64,000 nucleotides of DNA from Oscheius sp. JU75 (GCA_037178855.1 JASJZC010000005.1:6510001-6574000), one strand, 5' to 3'. Positions 20,801 to 33,413 are shown, counted from the first letter of the stretch. Translations and numbers: made by a program. The notes: generated from the sequence alone by a model not told the origin.

Positions 20801-23800
20801 AAAGTGCAATGGTGTCCGTCCGTGCGTCACCACGAGAAAAAAGCTGGCAAGTCATTGCATATCAAGAGTTTAGTTGACAAGTCAGCTTTTGGGGAGACTT
20901 GGGAACTTTGGCTATTGGAGAAGCGGCGCAGCAAGTCTAAGGGACCGCGAAGCCGTCGTAGTCGGCCGATTTATACCTATTTGTTGATCTACGTTTATCT
21001 AACGTATATTTACCTTGAATATCGTGGTGGAGAACCTGCATGGCACATTCCTCGTAGAGTGTCAGGAGATGCAGAATGCCGCAGGAGCAGCAGACAGCGT
21101 CGAGGTACTCGAACTGACACAAGGTCCAGTCTTTCAGAGAGTCCATATTTCCTGAAAATGTTGGTGCAATATTTGAAACCCTAACCAGTGTGAAGCAGAT
21201 GATACCAGAGATTGCGAAGTTTCCGGACATTGAAAGTCCCATTGTCTCGTTTTGTGGCTTGAGGAAAGACGTGATAGGTTATAGATGATCTTGGCGAACT
21301 GATCTCCTGATCCTGCACAATTTCCGCCAACACATCCGAGATCTGGTTGTGAGCAGCCTTGATCACGTAGACATTCGTCAAATATCTGAATTTTACTCTT
21401 CGCGTGACACTTCACGGAAGATACCTGTGCCTAAAAATGGCCACGAGACCGACGTGACTGATGATGTAAACTATCCGATGATCAAGATTCACTTTCTTCA
21501 GCAGGACACCTGCAGGAATTGAAAGAGCTTTCGGTAAGAAACAAACCAAAGGCTTGCAGAATATCGTCCAGGTATAGAGGATCGAAAGAGAAGCCGTCTC
21601 GTAAAGCTCCCATCAGATCGTGATTAGAAGACAGGGCGTCGAATAGTTCCATCGATGTGAGTCCGTTGAGTGAGCAGACCAAATAGCGACAGATTCCTTG
21701 AACGGCATTCGAACCGAGAGACGATTCCAGACGATCCAGGCGACCTGAGAATATTGAGTCACTACTATCTTAAAGTTTGTCTCACCTTCCAGTCCACCAG
21801 AAAGAGAAGCACCTCTGGTCTGAAGCATCTCGTCCATTAGAGTCTCTGCCAGAAGTACGTTGCAGTTGTTCCCAGTCAACTGATAGTGTCTATTAACTGT
21901 TTTAAAATTAGTCTTACTTGATGTTTGATCAAAGACAATTGTTCGCTGCTGAGTTTCCTCTTCATCTGTGTCATATTCAGCTTGAGCATTTCGATGATAC
22001 TGTCGCTGTTCAATGGATCCAAATTGATCGTCTGTTGAACCAGGAAAATCGAGTTGACAGGACTAGTGTTTTGAGCAGTTACAAACAAATAAAGGTTGTT
22101 TGGAGCCTACACTTAGTTTTGAGGGGGAAGAGACTGTGGCAAACTTTTTGTAGACGTTGCTTGATCGAGCTGAGGAAGTGTCCGCATTTGTTGAGATTGA
22201 TATCGTCGATAAAAACATAACAAGGCCTATCGAGTTTCTTGAGCAAGTTTTCGAACTCGACAATGGTCGAGTTTAGCAGAAAAGACTGAACGGGGGTTAG
22301 AGGACTGACTGAAGTGAAACCTTTTGTATCCGAGCTAAAGACTGTTGTGATATGACAGCAAGAGTGGCCGCGATGTGGTGCCACAACTCATGAGCAAAGA
22401 TCGAAGAGTACGTGAGATTGGAGAACCTGAAAAAGGTTAATTATTTGTACAAAAGAATTAAGTAAACCTGATAATTTTATGAGCTTTTTCAGGCGCTTTT
22501 TCGAAGAGTCGACAAAGGAACTGGGTTTTCCCGCAGAGTTCTGGACCTTGAATAAGAAAGACACCGCCCTCTTTCGGCTCCAAGATCTGGGTTATTAGTT
22601 TATCGTAGGTAGCTCGAGCCAGCCAAGGATGAGACATTATGCGGTCCAGAACATGGGCTGGAAAAGGTATATTTTTAGATATATTCTACAAACCCGTGTG
22701 CATAGCGTGCTCCTCGGCAGACAGTGTGTACAAAGACTTCTGAACCTCCGATGGTATTCCCAGATAATTCTCAAGCAGTTGCGACTTCATCCTTTCCGTT
22801 ATCTGAAGAATTAGTTGCACTATATGTAAAATAAAAAGGCACCTGTCGGGTGAGATTGTTTTTGTACCGATCTGACTCTTTTGAGCTGAAAAAGTTCTCG
22901 ATATCGCAACTATCCAGAGTTAAATTGTGAGAGAAGACCATCTTCTGGTCCATTCTCCCTGAGACCAGATTCTTCAGATCCCGGATGGACCTCTTTCCCT
23001 CCTCTGTCTTTTCCGAATACTTGGCGTTCTTTCCCTTATTCTCTTGGGCATCTAAATCCATATTCTAGCTATCAAAACAAGGTGTCTCACTCTGAAACAT
23101 GCGGAGGACGAAAAGAACACGCGTTCCGATAGCTAGTGCTTTGTTCACAACAAAGTGCACGGGCGATTGGAAGAATCTCGCCTGTCGGTTCTCGTGGATC
23201 TGGTTGATCGTTCCCTCATCGAACGCCTATAATCTATTGCGCGTTGAAAACTAATTTAGATACCGCCTTGGCACCCTTCTGGATGATTTTGACCAGTTTT
23301 AACTTCGACTTGGTGTCCATGCTCGGATTGAGAAGTCGATATTCTTCATGTTCGTGAGTCCGGTCAATCACGTAGTTCTGATCCAGAAACTTGACATCTA
23401 AACCCAGTTTTAGGATAAATCAGAAGCTCTAAGATTACCTCCATTTTGCTCAAAGACCGCCTGCCTAATGGAGTCGTACTCGGATTTTCTAATTTCCGTC
23501 GGAGGACCAACTTCCCCATAGCAGTCGCCGAGAAGTACCTAAAACGAGCACTAATTATCGAAAGATACCACAAATTACAATAATCCAGTCAGTTTCTCCT
23601 CGATCCAGTATGTTGATAATGTGTTCCGCATGTTGTGTGGTCAAAGATCCCGCCTCGGCCAGTGGATCGACCCATTCGGTATCAACTCCAACATGGAAGG
23701 CTATCTGCTGGAGCTCGGGCAAAATGTCGTTCCAAAGGATCTTTCGCTCGAACGCGAATTCTAAAAAGTTGTGTTGAAGAAACAGCAAGACGGACCAGTA

Positions 23801-24027
23801 GCATCGTTGTAAGCCAAAATAATCCGACTGCTGTGTACTGTGGGAGCTCTGTAGACCGGGACCGGGAGAGGAGATGAATCGGTTGCCTTCTCTATTTTTT
23901 TCTCTGGCGGCTTCTCGATTTTCTTCTCCACAGGCGGTTTCTCTACGGGCTTCTCGACTATCGTTGCCTGCTGTTGCTGTAGCTGTTGCTTCTCCGCCAA
24001 CTGTTTCTTACTATTCCGTCGGAACAT
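17827..24027 (-). CDS. NACHT and WD40-repeat protein (NWD1-like)
   Basis: Large STAND-type NTPase. Twenty-six exons, all joining in phase, run from ATG 24027 to TGA 17829 and give about 1572 residues. Residues ~1-77 are Gln/Lys/Pro/Glu-rich. ~78-180 resemble the N-terminal domain of NWD1/TEP1-type proteins ([24 protein letters not shown]). The NACHT P-loop GPELCGKT is at about 405-412 and Walker [11 protein letters not shown] near 490. A winged-helix region ([21 protein letters not shown]) and helical linker follow. From about 880 to 1500 there are roughly ten WD40 repeats (for example [40 protein letters not shown]). A basic Ser/Thr-rich tail ends it. These proteins oligomerise on nucleotide binding and act as signalling platforms; the nematode role is unknown. 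Most introns are 36-45 nt, one (20455-21013) is 559. Confidence 0.92.
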
Positions 24028-24268
24028 CGTCTACCGTAAGCGCATCCTAAACCATAGATTCTTTGTCCTTCCTACAAAAGAAAAGACGAGAAAGTAACAC
24101 GTTGCCCTCGCTGCTTGCCGCCTAGGGTGGAACTTCCATGCTGTTACAACCCTCTCGCTCCCGACTGGGACAGCTGTTCATTGGGGCAGCGTAGGACCCC
24201 AACGCGAACTCTTATCCCTCTATTATTATCCTCTATGTATTTTTGAATTCCTTTCCATTCCCACCGAA
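24028..24268. promoter_or_regulatory. Shared divergent promoter region
   Basis: Only 241 bases separate the start codons of the NACHT-WD40 gene (minus) and the proline-rich membrane protein (plus). It has a CAGCTG E-box near 24170 and pyrimidine tracts but no TATA box. Shared regulation is an inference from spacing. Confidence 0.4.
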
Positions 24269-27200
24269 ATGTCTTACATGTCATCGAAAACCCCTTCGAC
24301 CACTACCGGCGGTGGACCTGTGACGGCTACTAAAAGTCTATTCTGGACTGTCTACTACTTTTTCTACTTTCTGTTGACGTAAGTGAGGGGGTGCAATCGA
24401 AAACCAGTAGATTAGTTTGCTAAAAAAAAAGTGGGGATCACCTGCGAGAAACTTTTTGCACGGGCGTGGGAGGCACAAATACTGACAACTTTTTCAAGAT
24501 GCAAAACAACTACTCGTTGTTCTATTGGAAACGTATTTTGTTAACCTGTCGAAAAGGAAACTTTGCGAAAGTACTGTAAAAACGTAGAGACCATTCAACG
24601 TTCACAAAAGCTCCCTCTGGTCTCAGGAAACAACAATAAGCTATTTAATTTTTGAATTAGTTTTGTCTATGGAAAATATAAGATTTCGCACTTTCCCAAG
24701 TTTGCTCATGCAAATAGATCCGGAAACGTAGGGATTGGACCGACTAGAGATCTTATTCAAGGAAGTCAGAATCCAAAAAATACAGAATACTCACAATGTC
24801 TCTACAGTAAACACATTTGGTCAATTACAAGCAGGTGTCGAGTGAAAAGCAACTGCCGAGATCGATCTAAGAGCTTGTCCGAGCTGAAAAGGACAAGACC
24901 ATCAATCTGGATAATGTCAGAAAGAGTTGTTGTTTCAGCGGACAGCCAGAATGGAAATGTGAGAGTCATCAACACGAGCCACTGATTGCCTGCTGCGGAC
25001 GACAAGCGAACGAGGAAAATGCAAACTTCAAATGGAATTCAAGTCAGTCGGCCGCTCCTTCACGCTCCAATGGTCACTTCCACGAACATTACCAACAAAA
25101 TGGACACAGACACTCGACTGGCCTGAGTGAAGGTGTTCTTGGAGGAGTCAAGCGAGCTGTATCGGATTCTTGGAATTGGCTAAAGAGGGTTGGATGCTGG
25201 GCTGGACAGAAGACAGTACAGGGAGTCAAGTTGGTTGGAAAGTGTCTGGGATGGGTTTGGGAAAAGCTGAAGGCCGTTTGGAACTACTTCCGATCATTCC
25301 AGTTGCCTGCTGCCAGAAGCAAGAGCCTTCCTCCTCCTCAAATCCAAGGTATGTTTCAATTCGAAATCTAGTGAATGTTTAAAGCTCCCAAACCATTCTG
25401 CCCGGACTCGCCCAGTTTCAACAAGGTCGCCTTCGATCCGGATGCCACGTTCCAAGCCTTCAAACACAATATGGATGCGTCAATCAAGGACCAATTGGAA
25501 GAAACGCTACAGCAGAAGAACTATCAACAGGAAGAAGACTTCGATGAGAGGTCAGCTTCGACTCGAGACTAATGAGCAATAGAGAGGGTCGCATACTATT
25601 AAAAGATTTTAGAACCCTCCGGGAACCATCTGTGCCTCCACCACCACCACCTCCGCCACCTCAGAAGCCTATTCGAATTGAGAGATCTGTCGAGCCGTCT
25701 GAGGTTGTGGCTCGAAGCACTGCTCCTCTTCCACAAATGGATTCATATCATGAGCGAAGAGAGGAAAAGAAGGAACATAAAGCCCCGAGAGGAGTGCCCG
25801 AAATGGCTAAAGAAGTCATGGCTGAGCTGTCTGGTCGACTGTCACGAGGACCCTCGGCCCAGAGAGAAATGACTCAGAGTTGTCATCCAGACATGCCGGA
25901 GTGGAAGGACGGAAACAGGTTAATTTATTCAGGAAAGATGAGAGAACAGAAGTTTCAGATACGACAGGTCTGGCTCGGCCACTCCATGGAGAGCCAGTAG
26001 CGTTGGACCAACAATGCGAAGACTGGAACAGGTCGTTTCGAGACTCGACCCTCAGGACAACGAAGCCAGTGACAATGAAGCCCAATACGTCTTCAGGTGG
26101 GACTTGGCTCATATCGAACTAACTGGAGTTTTAGACCTCCCCCGACCAGACCGGCTGACTATCAAATGGGAAAAAGCGTTTTCAATCCACTGGAGGAGGC
26201 CGAGCGAATGAGAGAGTCGATTAACAAAAAGTCTCATCAAGAAACACGCGGGTACGAGTCGCGACCGGTCACCCCATCCAGCTACTATACTGACAGAAGG
26301 TACAACGGGTGAGTCCCTAGACCGAACGTTCGTGTTTTCGTGGCTGCCGTCGCATGAATACGTATGAATAGAGCTCATCCAATACGACAAATATGAGTGA
26401 TAAAGGTCAGGAAATAGATAGGGAATATCACCCTTTCTTTAGTCTAGCGAGAAACGTAAAGCCACCTATCAACACAGATGAATACAATTGAAAGTAGCAA
26501 TAGGTCCACTGGGAATGGGGGCAATTGACTGGGTCTACCCCGGCTGTAACCTACTCGTGGGGCGCAATATTTGACGGCACAAGCGTTAAATTCAATTTAG
26601 CCAAGAGTGCTCGAGGGTAAAGCAAGGCGCGAACAGGGAGGTGTTGCTGTTCTTTCCTGAAATTCTCAGAGTCGTAACCAAAAATACTTCGATTCTTCCG
26701 GAGAGCCTTGGTCAACAGACGAAAGCTGAAATATCGGGAGAAATTTCTTCGATACGTTTGAGAGAAGCTTCCAACTGTAGTTTTTGGCTCTGGGGCATCA
26801 GAAATTCAAAAAGTTCTATCGAAGAAAGGCAGTTATGGAGAGATGGAATGGGTTCTGTGACTGGAATAGTAATGAGAAAGAGGAAACGTACTTCCGAGGT
26901 TGATAATCGAGTGAGAATGAGAGAGCTGGGTTGGCTGCCGTAGCAACCGGCGCTGTTACCCGGGTTTGATCAGAGACTCTCGAGAAATATGGTAATCCAT
27001 TTGTGTTTGAGAAAGACGAAATATCATTAACAGGATGAGGGGAGCGACTAATTAATTGGCGCCGAGCGGTGAAAGAGGAATCCGTCCGTGCTCTCTGACG
27101 TTAATTGACCGCTGCAAAATACGACAAAATATTGTAATTTCCAGGGAGAATGAGCTGCGACAGAGGGCAAAGACCGTCGAGCCGAGTCAGTCCTACGTCA

Positions 27201-29314
27201 GGCCATTCACACCCTCTCTTGCCTATTCGTAAGTTTGAAGGTATGTTCAGATCTAATGAAGTCTGTAGATCTGCTCCGTTCACTTCCCACACAGTCAGAA
27301 GAAGCAAAACACCGGTCTCGTTCGATCGAGGAAACAACTTTGCCTACGACCGGAATGAGATTTCTGATGGTAGAGTTCTTTTCCAGGGTTCATAGGCCGA
27401 TGAGCACGTAGCAAAAAGCACGAAAGTGTGGGTGTAGACACGTTAGTGACATTTGTACAATTGGTCTTATCTCAAAAATAACAAGCCAATGTGCGTGTCA
27501 AATGATGTCGTTTGAAATTGCATATTTGTCTGGCTGCAAAGGATTGTAAGAAAAAGTAGAATCTATCGGAGACCACTAGAATAATGAGACCAGCGTTCGT
27601 CATTCATTTTTCTCTAATGGTGGCTGCATGCTGCCAGGATGATGTTTCATACATCCTCACAATAAGAGGAGAAAACCCATGAAAGAAGAAGGCAGTATTG
27701 ACCAACTGTGGACTCTTTCCAAAGAACGGGAACAAAAATGAGTCTATAGTACACTCTTTTCGACTATCGGACAAAGTGGAACTCCATTTTTGAAGATCAG
27801 CAAAGGATGATATCGGATCAGAATGTCTAGCTCTGAAGACTGTAGATTATGGACAGATGTGGAAAGGAAAAGACTTTCGAAAGAAAGACAAAAGTTTTTC
27901 TTTCTTTGTAAAACGACAATATTAGAAATCTGTCTTCTAAACAGCTTAAAGGGTCTGCTAGTTTTGTTTCAAGACGTAAGAAATTCCTCTTCCAGGAGTC
28001 GTCAACAATACTGCTCGTCGCTGGCCGCCGGTCAGCAACGCGACAGGAGCTCCAGTGGATCGAGACAATTGGCTCCAAGATATTATGGGAAGAAGCGACG
28101 ACGACGGCTTAATTACCACAATGTGCAGACGTGGGTCCTTCTTTAATTCGAAAAAAAAGATGCCTCGTGAAGATTGCGCACTTTTTGCAATTAATTAAGG
28201 TTCAAAATGAGCACCGAATGAGGATGTTTTGCAATTGTTTGGACCGGGATTAGCGTGTCGTGTAAACAGACAGTGTGTCAGGAGAGAAGGAACGTAGGAC
28301 ATCAAGCCCGAGCAAATTACATAGTAATTAAGAACGCTTGTCAACAGATGGTAATAAGCAATGATTTATTTGGAGAAGGCGTTGTTTTCGTCGAGATACT
28401 CAAAGGAGAATAAGGTAGAGACGAAGCGCTTTTTGAAGCGGGTATAAAAGGAGATAAGTGCGTTCGTTTCGTCTCAGAAGCCCCTAAGAAAGGCAATAAA
28501 TTCCTAATTTTAATCAGAATTTAAAAAGTGAAAGAACGAAGCGTTTCTGCCTCTCTGTGCGGCGCTAATCGCGTGAATATTTCAAAAAGTGGCGAATGAT
28601 TAACAAGAGAGAAAGAGAAGGGAGGTGGGAGTGAAGAAAGACGAGTCGAAGGGACCCCTGAAGCAGCAAACAAGCGGAAGAGCGGTGTCTAATCGCGTTC
28701 AGAGCGTGTGGCGCCTAATTCCATTCGGAGCCCTCGGATTGCTTTATTTGAATAGAGGCTAGGGCACTGAAAGCGCCTAGCCAGAGCATCTGCCCAGCCG
28801 AGCAGCCTAATTGAAGATACTGCCCACATTGCAATATGCGCTAACCCACGGCTAGAACAAAAGCTCGACCAGTCGGATAATCGTCATTGCGGGAAATTCA
28901 ATTTCAGGAGTGGTCGAGAGGAAAACGGAAGACAACTGGAAGTGGAGAGACGAAGCCGGTCGTCTCGTTGACGAACAGAATCAGCGGAAATGGAAGGTGG
29001 GTCTGGCTATTTTGATTACTTGTCTCTTGGAACACGAACTAGAAGACTACCCATTGATTAATAAACTCATTTCCAGGGCGAACTGGATACGGTAGTCCGC
29101 GACGGGCCTGAACAGGGAAGACAATGGAGTCGAACGGTCGAAGTCAAGCCCAACGGTATCAATTTCCCCCTTCCCAGACTCCGACTTTTTACAGGAACAA
29201 CCCTTTTCCAAGATGTCAGTCGTCAATACGACAGAGACTACGTCGTTGAGGTGAGATTTCTAGAACAGGAAGAAGAAAACAGTCTTGTTTCAGAGTGTGG
29301 TCCGAAACTACTAG
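24269..29314 (+). CDS. Membrane-anchored proline-rich cytoskeletal-type scaffold, unrecognised
   Basis: Thirteen exons with exact phase continuity: 24269-24378, 24939-25348, 25385-25550, 25613-25918, 25959-26096, 26135-26308, 27145-27228, 27269-27369, 27996-28130, 28908-28996, 29077-29155, 29195-29250, 29294-29314; about 622 residues. Residues ~24-36 are a hydrophobic helix (SLFWTVYYFFYFLL). A Trp/Lys amphipathic segment follows (GGVKRAVSDSWNWLKRV onward), then a nine-Pro run, a charged region, repeated S/T-P sites (SRPVTPSSYY, SKTPVSF) and a C-terminal charged region with DNWKWRDEAGRL and a VVRNY end. Low complexity makes homology hard to see by eye; I do not recognise the family. The layout suggests a tethered scaffold. 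Introns 26309-27144, 27370-27995 and 28131-28907 are unusually long. Confidence 0.72.
26309..28907 (+). promoter_or_regulatory. Long introns with homeodomain-like motif clusters
   Basis: Three introns of 836, 626 and 777 bases interrupt a gene, and a genome, in which introns are otherwise near 40. They contain repeated TAAT-core words: CTAATTAATTGG near 27047, GCTAATCGCGT near 28567, TCTAATCGCGTTC near 28688, CCTAATT near 28712 and 28807. The words TAATCGCG and GGCGC recur. This looks like intronic enhancer sequence, by inference only. Confidence 0.35.
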
Positions 29315-30818
29315 AACTTCTTCTTTCTTCCCCGTGAAAATCTGCCTTTTAGTAGAAAGTAGTCCTTTTGCTACGTATTTATAACGTTGACTAATAAATT
29401 GGTTTCACAATACTTTCCCTCCCCAGTAAACTTTGAAGTGGAAAAATTGTTGAACAGAGTTTGTACTTACCGTCAAACTTTATTTGCCGGGCATTTTCCT
29501 CGTATCACTTATTCATTCGATTTCATGCAGCTGACACTTTGTTTTGCAACACTTCCTGTCAGTTACCAGCCCCTATTCTCACAGACGGGTCAACAATCAA
29601 CCGTCTCCGTTATCATGCGATTCCCGGATAATTTCCGTAATCTGACCGGAGTCTCTTGATATTTTCTGAAGCAATCAGTCTTTGCAGCTCGTTTCCGCGC
29701 CTACTACCCGATTGATGAATAGCTATACTTGGCTCGATCTTTCCCACTTGTACTCGGACTTTTGGTGCTGGGAACATGGAAAGTATCGGGTTATTCTGGA
29801 GGCGGCTTTTCCTCTTTCTATTTCCGTTCTCTTTGAAGATAATCTCCTGAAAAATTTCTCATTCTTGGGATAAGTGCGATCTTCACACTTACGCACATGT
29901 CGAGTTATCGTCATAAAGCTCACACACTTCACCGTCAACCTAGAAAACTTTCTGATTATGGTAGCCTACATAAATTCAACATTCATGACCTTTGTTCAAT
30001 ATCTTTGCACCCTGCGTCTTCTAACAAAGAGGAGGAACTTTGTTTTTCTCTTCTTGTGCACCTTCGCTATAGTTCTCCTTGACTATCAGAATCTCAAGAT
30101 CAAGAAAACACTTTTCCTGACAAGATCCTAATTGCTGATTTGTTGTAGTCCACACTATTCATGTTTTCCTATTTATACGATTAGATGCATACTGTACTTG
30201 AGTATTGACTATCGCTTTGTGATATCCAATAGTCCGAAATGTTAATTCTTGTGTAGGTACGTCCTGTATCTTCCTGTTGTTGATCTTTCCTCTTTATCTC
30301 AAGCTTGTTATTGGTCAGCTTCATGCACGTACCGATTCTGTAGACAGGAAAAAGGACAATCATTACACGTCCGTAAACACATTTCGAGAGGCGTGGTTCT
30401 TTTACCTTGTTGTTACCTTTTGGAAGTACGCCATGTTTTGTGACACATCCTATAAGGAAATCATATCTGCTTTATGAACTCGAATAGTCAGACTATTTCG
30501 ATCGTAACCTATTCTTGCGTGGAATTATTTATTCAAGTGCGTACAGGTCAAGAGATCCACCACGCAGTGTCTTTTCTTGAGGCTGTTTTGTCTAGTTAGT
30601 GACTAATGTTTTCATCGTTACGATTTCTCGAGCGGTAATTATGACAGCTCAGTTAACTTTTGGTTACAAACCAGAAGAAGACGTAGAGTCATGGTGTGTC
30701 TCAACAATTTGCGCCTCTATTTCAAACGCCTTTGTCGTCATGTTTTGTCAACCTTCCCCCTAAATTTAATCGAGGTTGTTTTCAGATAGAGGCAGTTCCT
30801 ATTCGAAGTTTACGAAGA
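29315..30818. other. Intergenic, no supported gene
   Basis: Several frames of 60-90 codons (for example 29387-29659 and 29874-30131) have hydrophobic stretches but no splice partners or family motifs. They could be old chemoreceptor debris, given the neighbours. Confidence 0.45.
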
Positions 30819-32125
30819 ATGGACACATCGGTAAGTGAAAATTGATTAGAAAAGATCAAACAGTTCCAAAGCATACCTAAAAATATTTCGGTTTTCCAGA
30901 CATGTACAGAAGCCTTGGGCTATTACAACGGAACCCCTCAACACATAGTTATCTACCTCCATATCATTGTCAGTCTTTGTTCTCTTATTTTCACCACAGC
31001 TTTTCTTGTCTTTGGAAGACATTTGCTCTTCTTCCACATCAATTTCAAGGCAACTCCTAGTTCGCATTGCAATCAAAGCCACAATGCAGATCCTCATCTA
31101 CATTCTGCTCAGTGGATATCTGGTTCACGGAGTCTCATTGGCTGGTCTCCAACTCGTCCACACTTATGTCTTGTGGTCAGCCAACTCCCTGTGTGATCTC
31201 TATCTCTCCAACCAATTCTGTTATTTTGCCCGTTTTCCGTCAGCCACGGCAACAAATCTCTTTGTCTATTGTCAGATGGCTATGATTATCGAGAGAATCC
31301 TCGCAACCCGGCTACTCGGATATTACGAAAAGATGAACTCTCTCATTGGATCAATGCTCGGCATCGTTGTGGTACCAATATTTCTCATCTTTTGATTCAG
31401 AGAGTTTCAGATTGGATTAGCCATCTGCAGCGTGATTCTAATGTTCGAAAGATGGGATCTGACTCAATCAACGACCTATTGTGGGACATCAAACACCTAC
31501 ACTGTCCTGGAAGTTTTCTACGTGACTAGTGTCTCAAATGCAGTTGTCGCTTTGATTACTTTGATCGGATGCTTCGTGGTCATTGTCTACAATATGAGAC
31601 TCAAACAAAGGTTAGTTCCTGGTCCAAGTCGTTTGAATCCCTGTGAATGATCAGAAAGTATAAAAGAACGTCTTCTGTATCAGTCTTTCGTCTCGGTTTA
31701 TGTTAAGTTCGCTTCAGTTTTGTTACCAGTTTCAGTGACAGCACAGTAGCCAATGTGTTGGAGAGATATCAGAATGCTGAGAACGCCACAGTTCTGAAAA
31801 TCTTGGCTCCACAGATCACATTCCTTGGCATTTATTTGGTCTTTTACGGAGGGCTGAACGGGATTTTTTACTTTCTACAGCCAACATGGGCCAATACCCA
31901 ACTCTTCAAGTCTACCTTGACTTTTGTCAACGTCAGTTCTTTTCAATTACTCGACAAAGAAAAGTTTAGATCATTCCTTACTATACAGCCTTCTCTCCGT
32001 TTCTAATCTGGTACCTTTTAAGAAAACACAAAGAGCAAAGGAAGATTTTGTTGGAACAAATTTCCACTGAAAAGGGCGATCATACTCATACCTATTTTGA
32101 AAGTTATCGAACTGCGTGGAACTGA
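30819..32125 (+). pseudogene. Sra/Srab-like serpentine receptor with a one-base frame shift
   Basis: Exons 30819-30830 (MDTS), 30900-31371, 31411-31610, 31736-31931 and 31970-32125 describe a seven-helix receptor of the Sra/Srab type. Landmarks are FHINFK after helix 1, MIIERILATRLLGYYEK after helix 3, VLERYQNAENATVLKIL before helix 6 and WYLLRKHKEQRK in the tail. Exon joins downstream are all in phase. Inside exon 2, near 31049-31052, the frame reading FHINFK must slip by one base to continue as QLLVRIAIKATMQ. A 31-nt intron (GTCAGTC...CACAG at 30967-30997) would also restore frame but would delete part of helix 1 and the HINFK motif. I read this as a single-base indel in a formerly intact receptor. 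Confidence 0.65.
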
Positions 32126-32280
32126 TCTCGGAAATAAAGATTCAATCATGCCAGGATCTGTTTCGGGTAGAATTAGCATTTACATAGTTCACACAAAGTC
32201 TTCTTAACCGCCTGGTATATAGCAAAACACCAAACATCCCCGATTACACCTGTTCCCGACGACTGCATCATCTGGTAACT

Positions 32281-33413
32281 ATGGACGAATTCGACACCGC
32301 ATTTCGACCTGTTGTTGCGGTCCCATGTCTCATTCTTCTTATTGTGGCCATGCTTGGAATTATTGGGCACATGCATATTATTCTAGTCTTCTACAGATCC
32401 AAGTGAGTTGTTCTCTTTAGTTGTTCTAAACTTTCCAGGTCAATCGATCGCTCCTGTTCGATCTTAGTGATCGTGTTGGCTCTTGATGACATCATCCACC
32501 AACTGGCTCCTATAGTTTACCTTTACTCCCTTCTCTCCCAGTCTGTCTACATTGACCAGTTGTAGGTTTCGAGTCTTGAGGTAGAGAGAAAATATTTAGG
32601 ACCTGTTTCTGGAGTCAACTCTTCCCCGCCACGTTCATGCTCCACTCTATTGCCATCTTATTTGTGGTCGCCCTAGACAGATTCTTTGCCGTCTTCTTCA
32701 CTCGGATCTACGTCAGCACGCTCTTATTGAAACTCGTCTACACAGCTGGAGGACTGGTGTTCGCTACTGTCTATGCCGTTTCGACTGCTTTGGTAGCGTA
32801 TGAGGAAACTATGACCGACCCAGACCAAAAGCTATTCTGTCTTGTTTCGTCTTTTTTCGCTGGGAACTCTGCAAAGCTTTGGGCGGATTCTGTAGTCTTA
32901 TTCTCGTTTCTAACTTGTCTTATCTACGTTGTGATTTGGGTAGCCGTTTGGAAAGGACTCGGTAGATTTGACTGTGCTGCACACGAAAGTAAACTTTACA
33001 GCCGTTGCCCCAGTCATTCGGAGAACACTGAAACCGTTTACTGCTGTCCTTCTTCTTACTCTCTGTGGCTGGTTCAGTGGGATGCTTATCCATGCCATCG
33101 TAGCCCAAATGGCCATAAAAGGTCACAGAAAAAAAGACGCTCGCATGAAAAATATTTCAGGCAACCAATTTACGGTCATCAGTGCGTATACTGGAATTAT
33201 AATCAACGCATCTATTGCTGCTAATGTCTTTGTTTACTGTCTCTTCTCGTAGGTTTTCTACATTTTGCTATTTGAGATGGTTCTAGAAGAGAGTTCGGTC
33301 AAGGACTGTTGCGGCTCTACGCTTGCTGTCAACTTTCGTCTGTTTCCCCAATGTCGAGCACTCCACAATGTCGTTCGGCCCCGCAGCCACCGCTTTCAAG
33401 TTCTCATATGTGA
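32281..33413 (+). CDS. Rhodopsin-like chemoreceptor, srsx-like
   Basis: Seven-transmembrane G-protein-coupled receptor. Exons 32281-32402, 32439-32561, 32600-32961, 33002-33121, 33161-33248, 33287-33413 join in phase to about 313 residues. Helix 1 begins VVAVPCLILLIVAML. Helix 2 contains LALDD. A Cys before helix 3 (RTCFW) would pair with CLVSS in the second extracellular loop. The DRY-like motif after helix 3 is DRFFAVFF. Helix 7 ends VFVYCLFSREFGQGLLRLYACC, a typical N-x-x-V-Y plus helix-8 and palmitoylated-Cys arrangement. A Ser/Pro-rich tail follows. Features favour the srsx or a related single-gene rhodopsin-like nematode family. It is intact, unlike its upstream neighbour. Ligand unknown. 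Confidence 0.85.
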
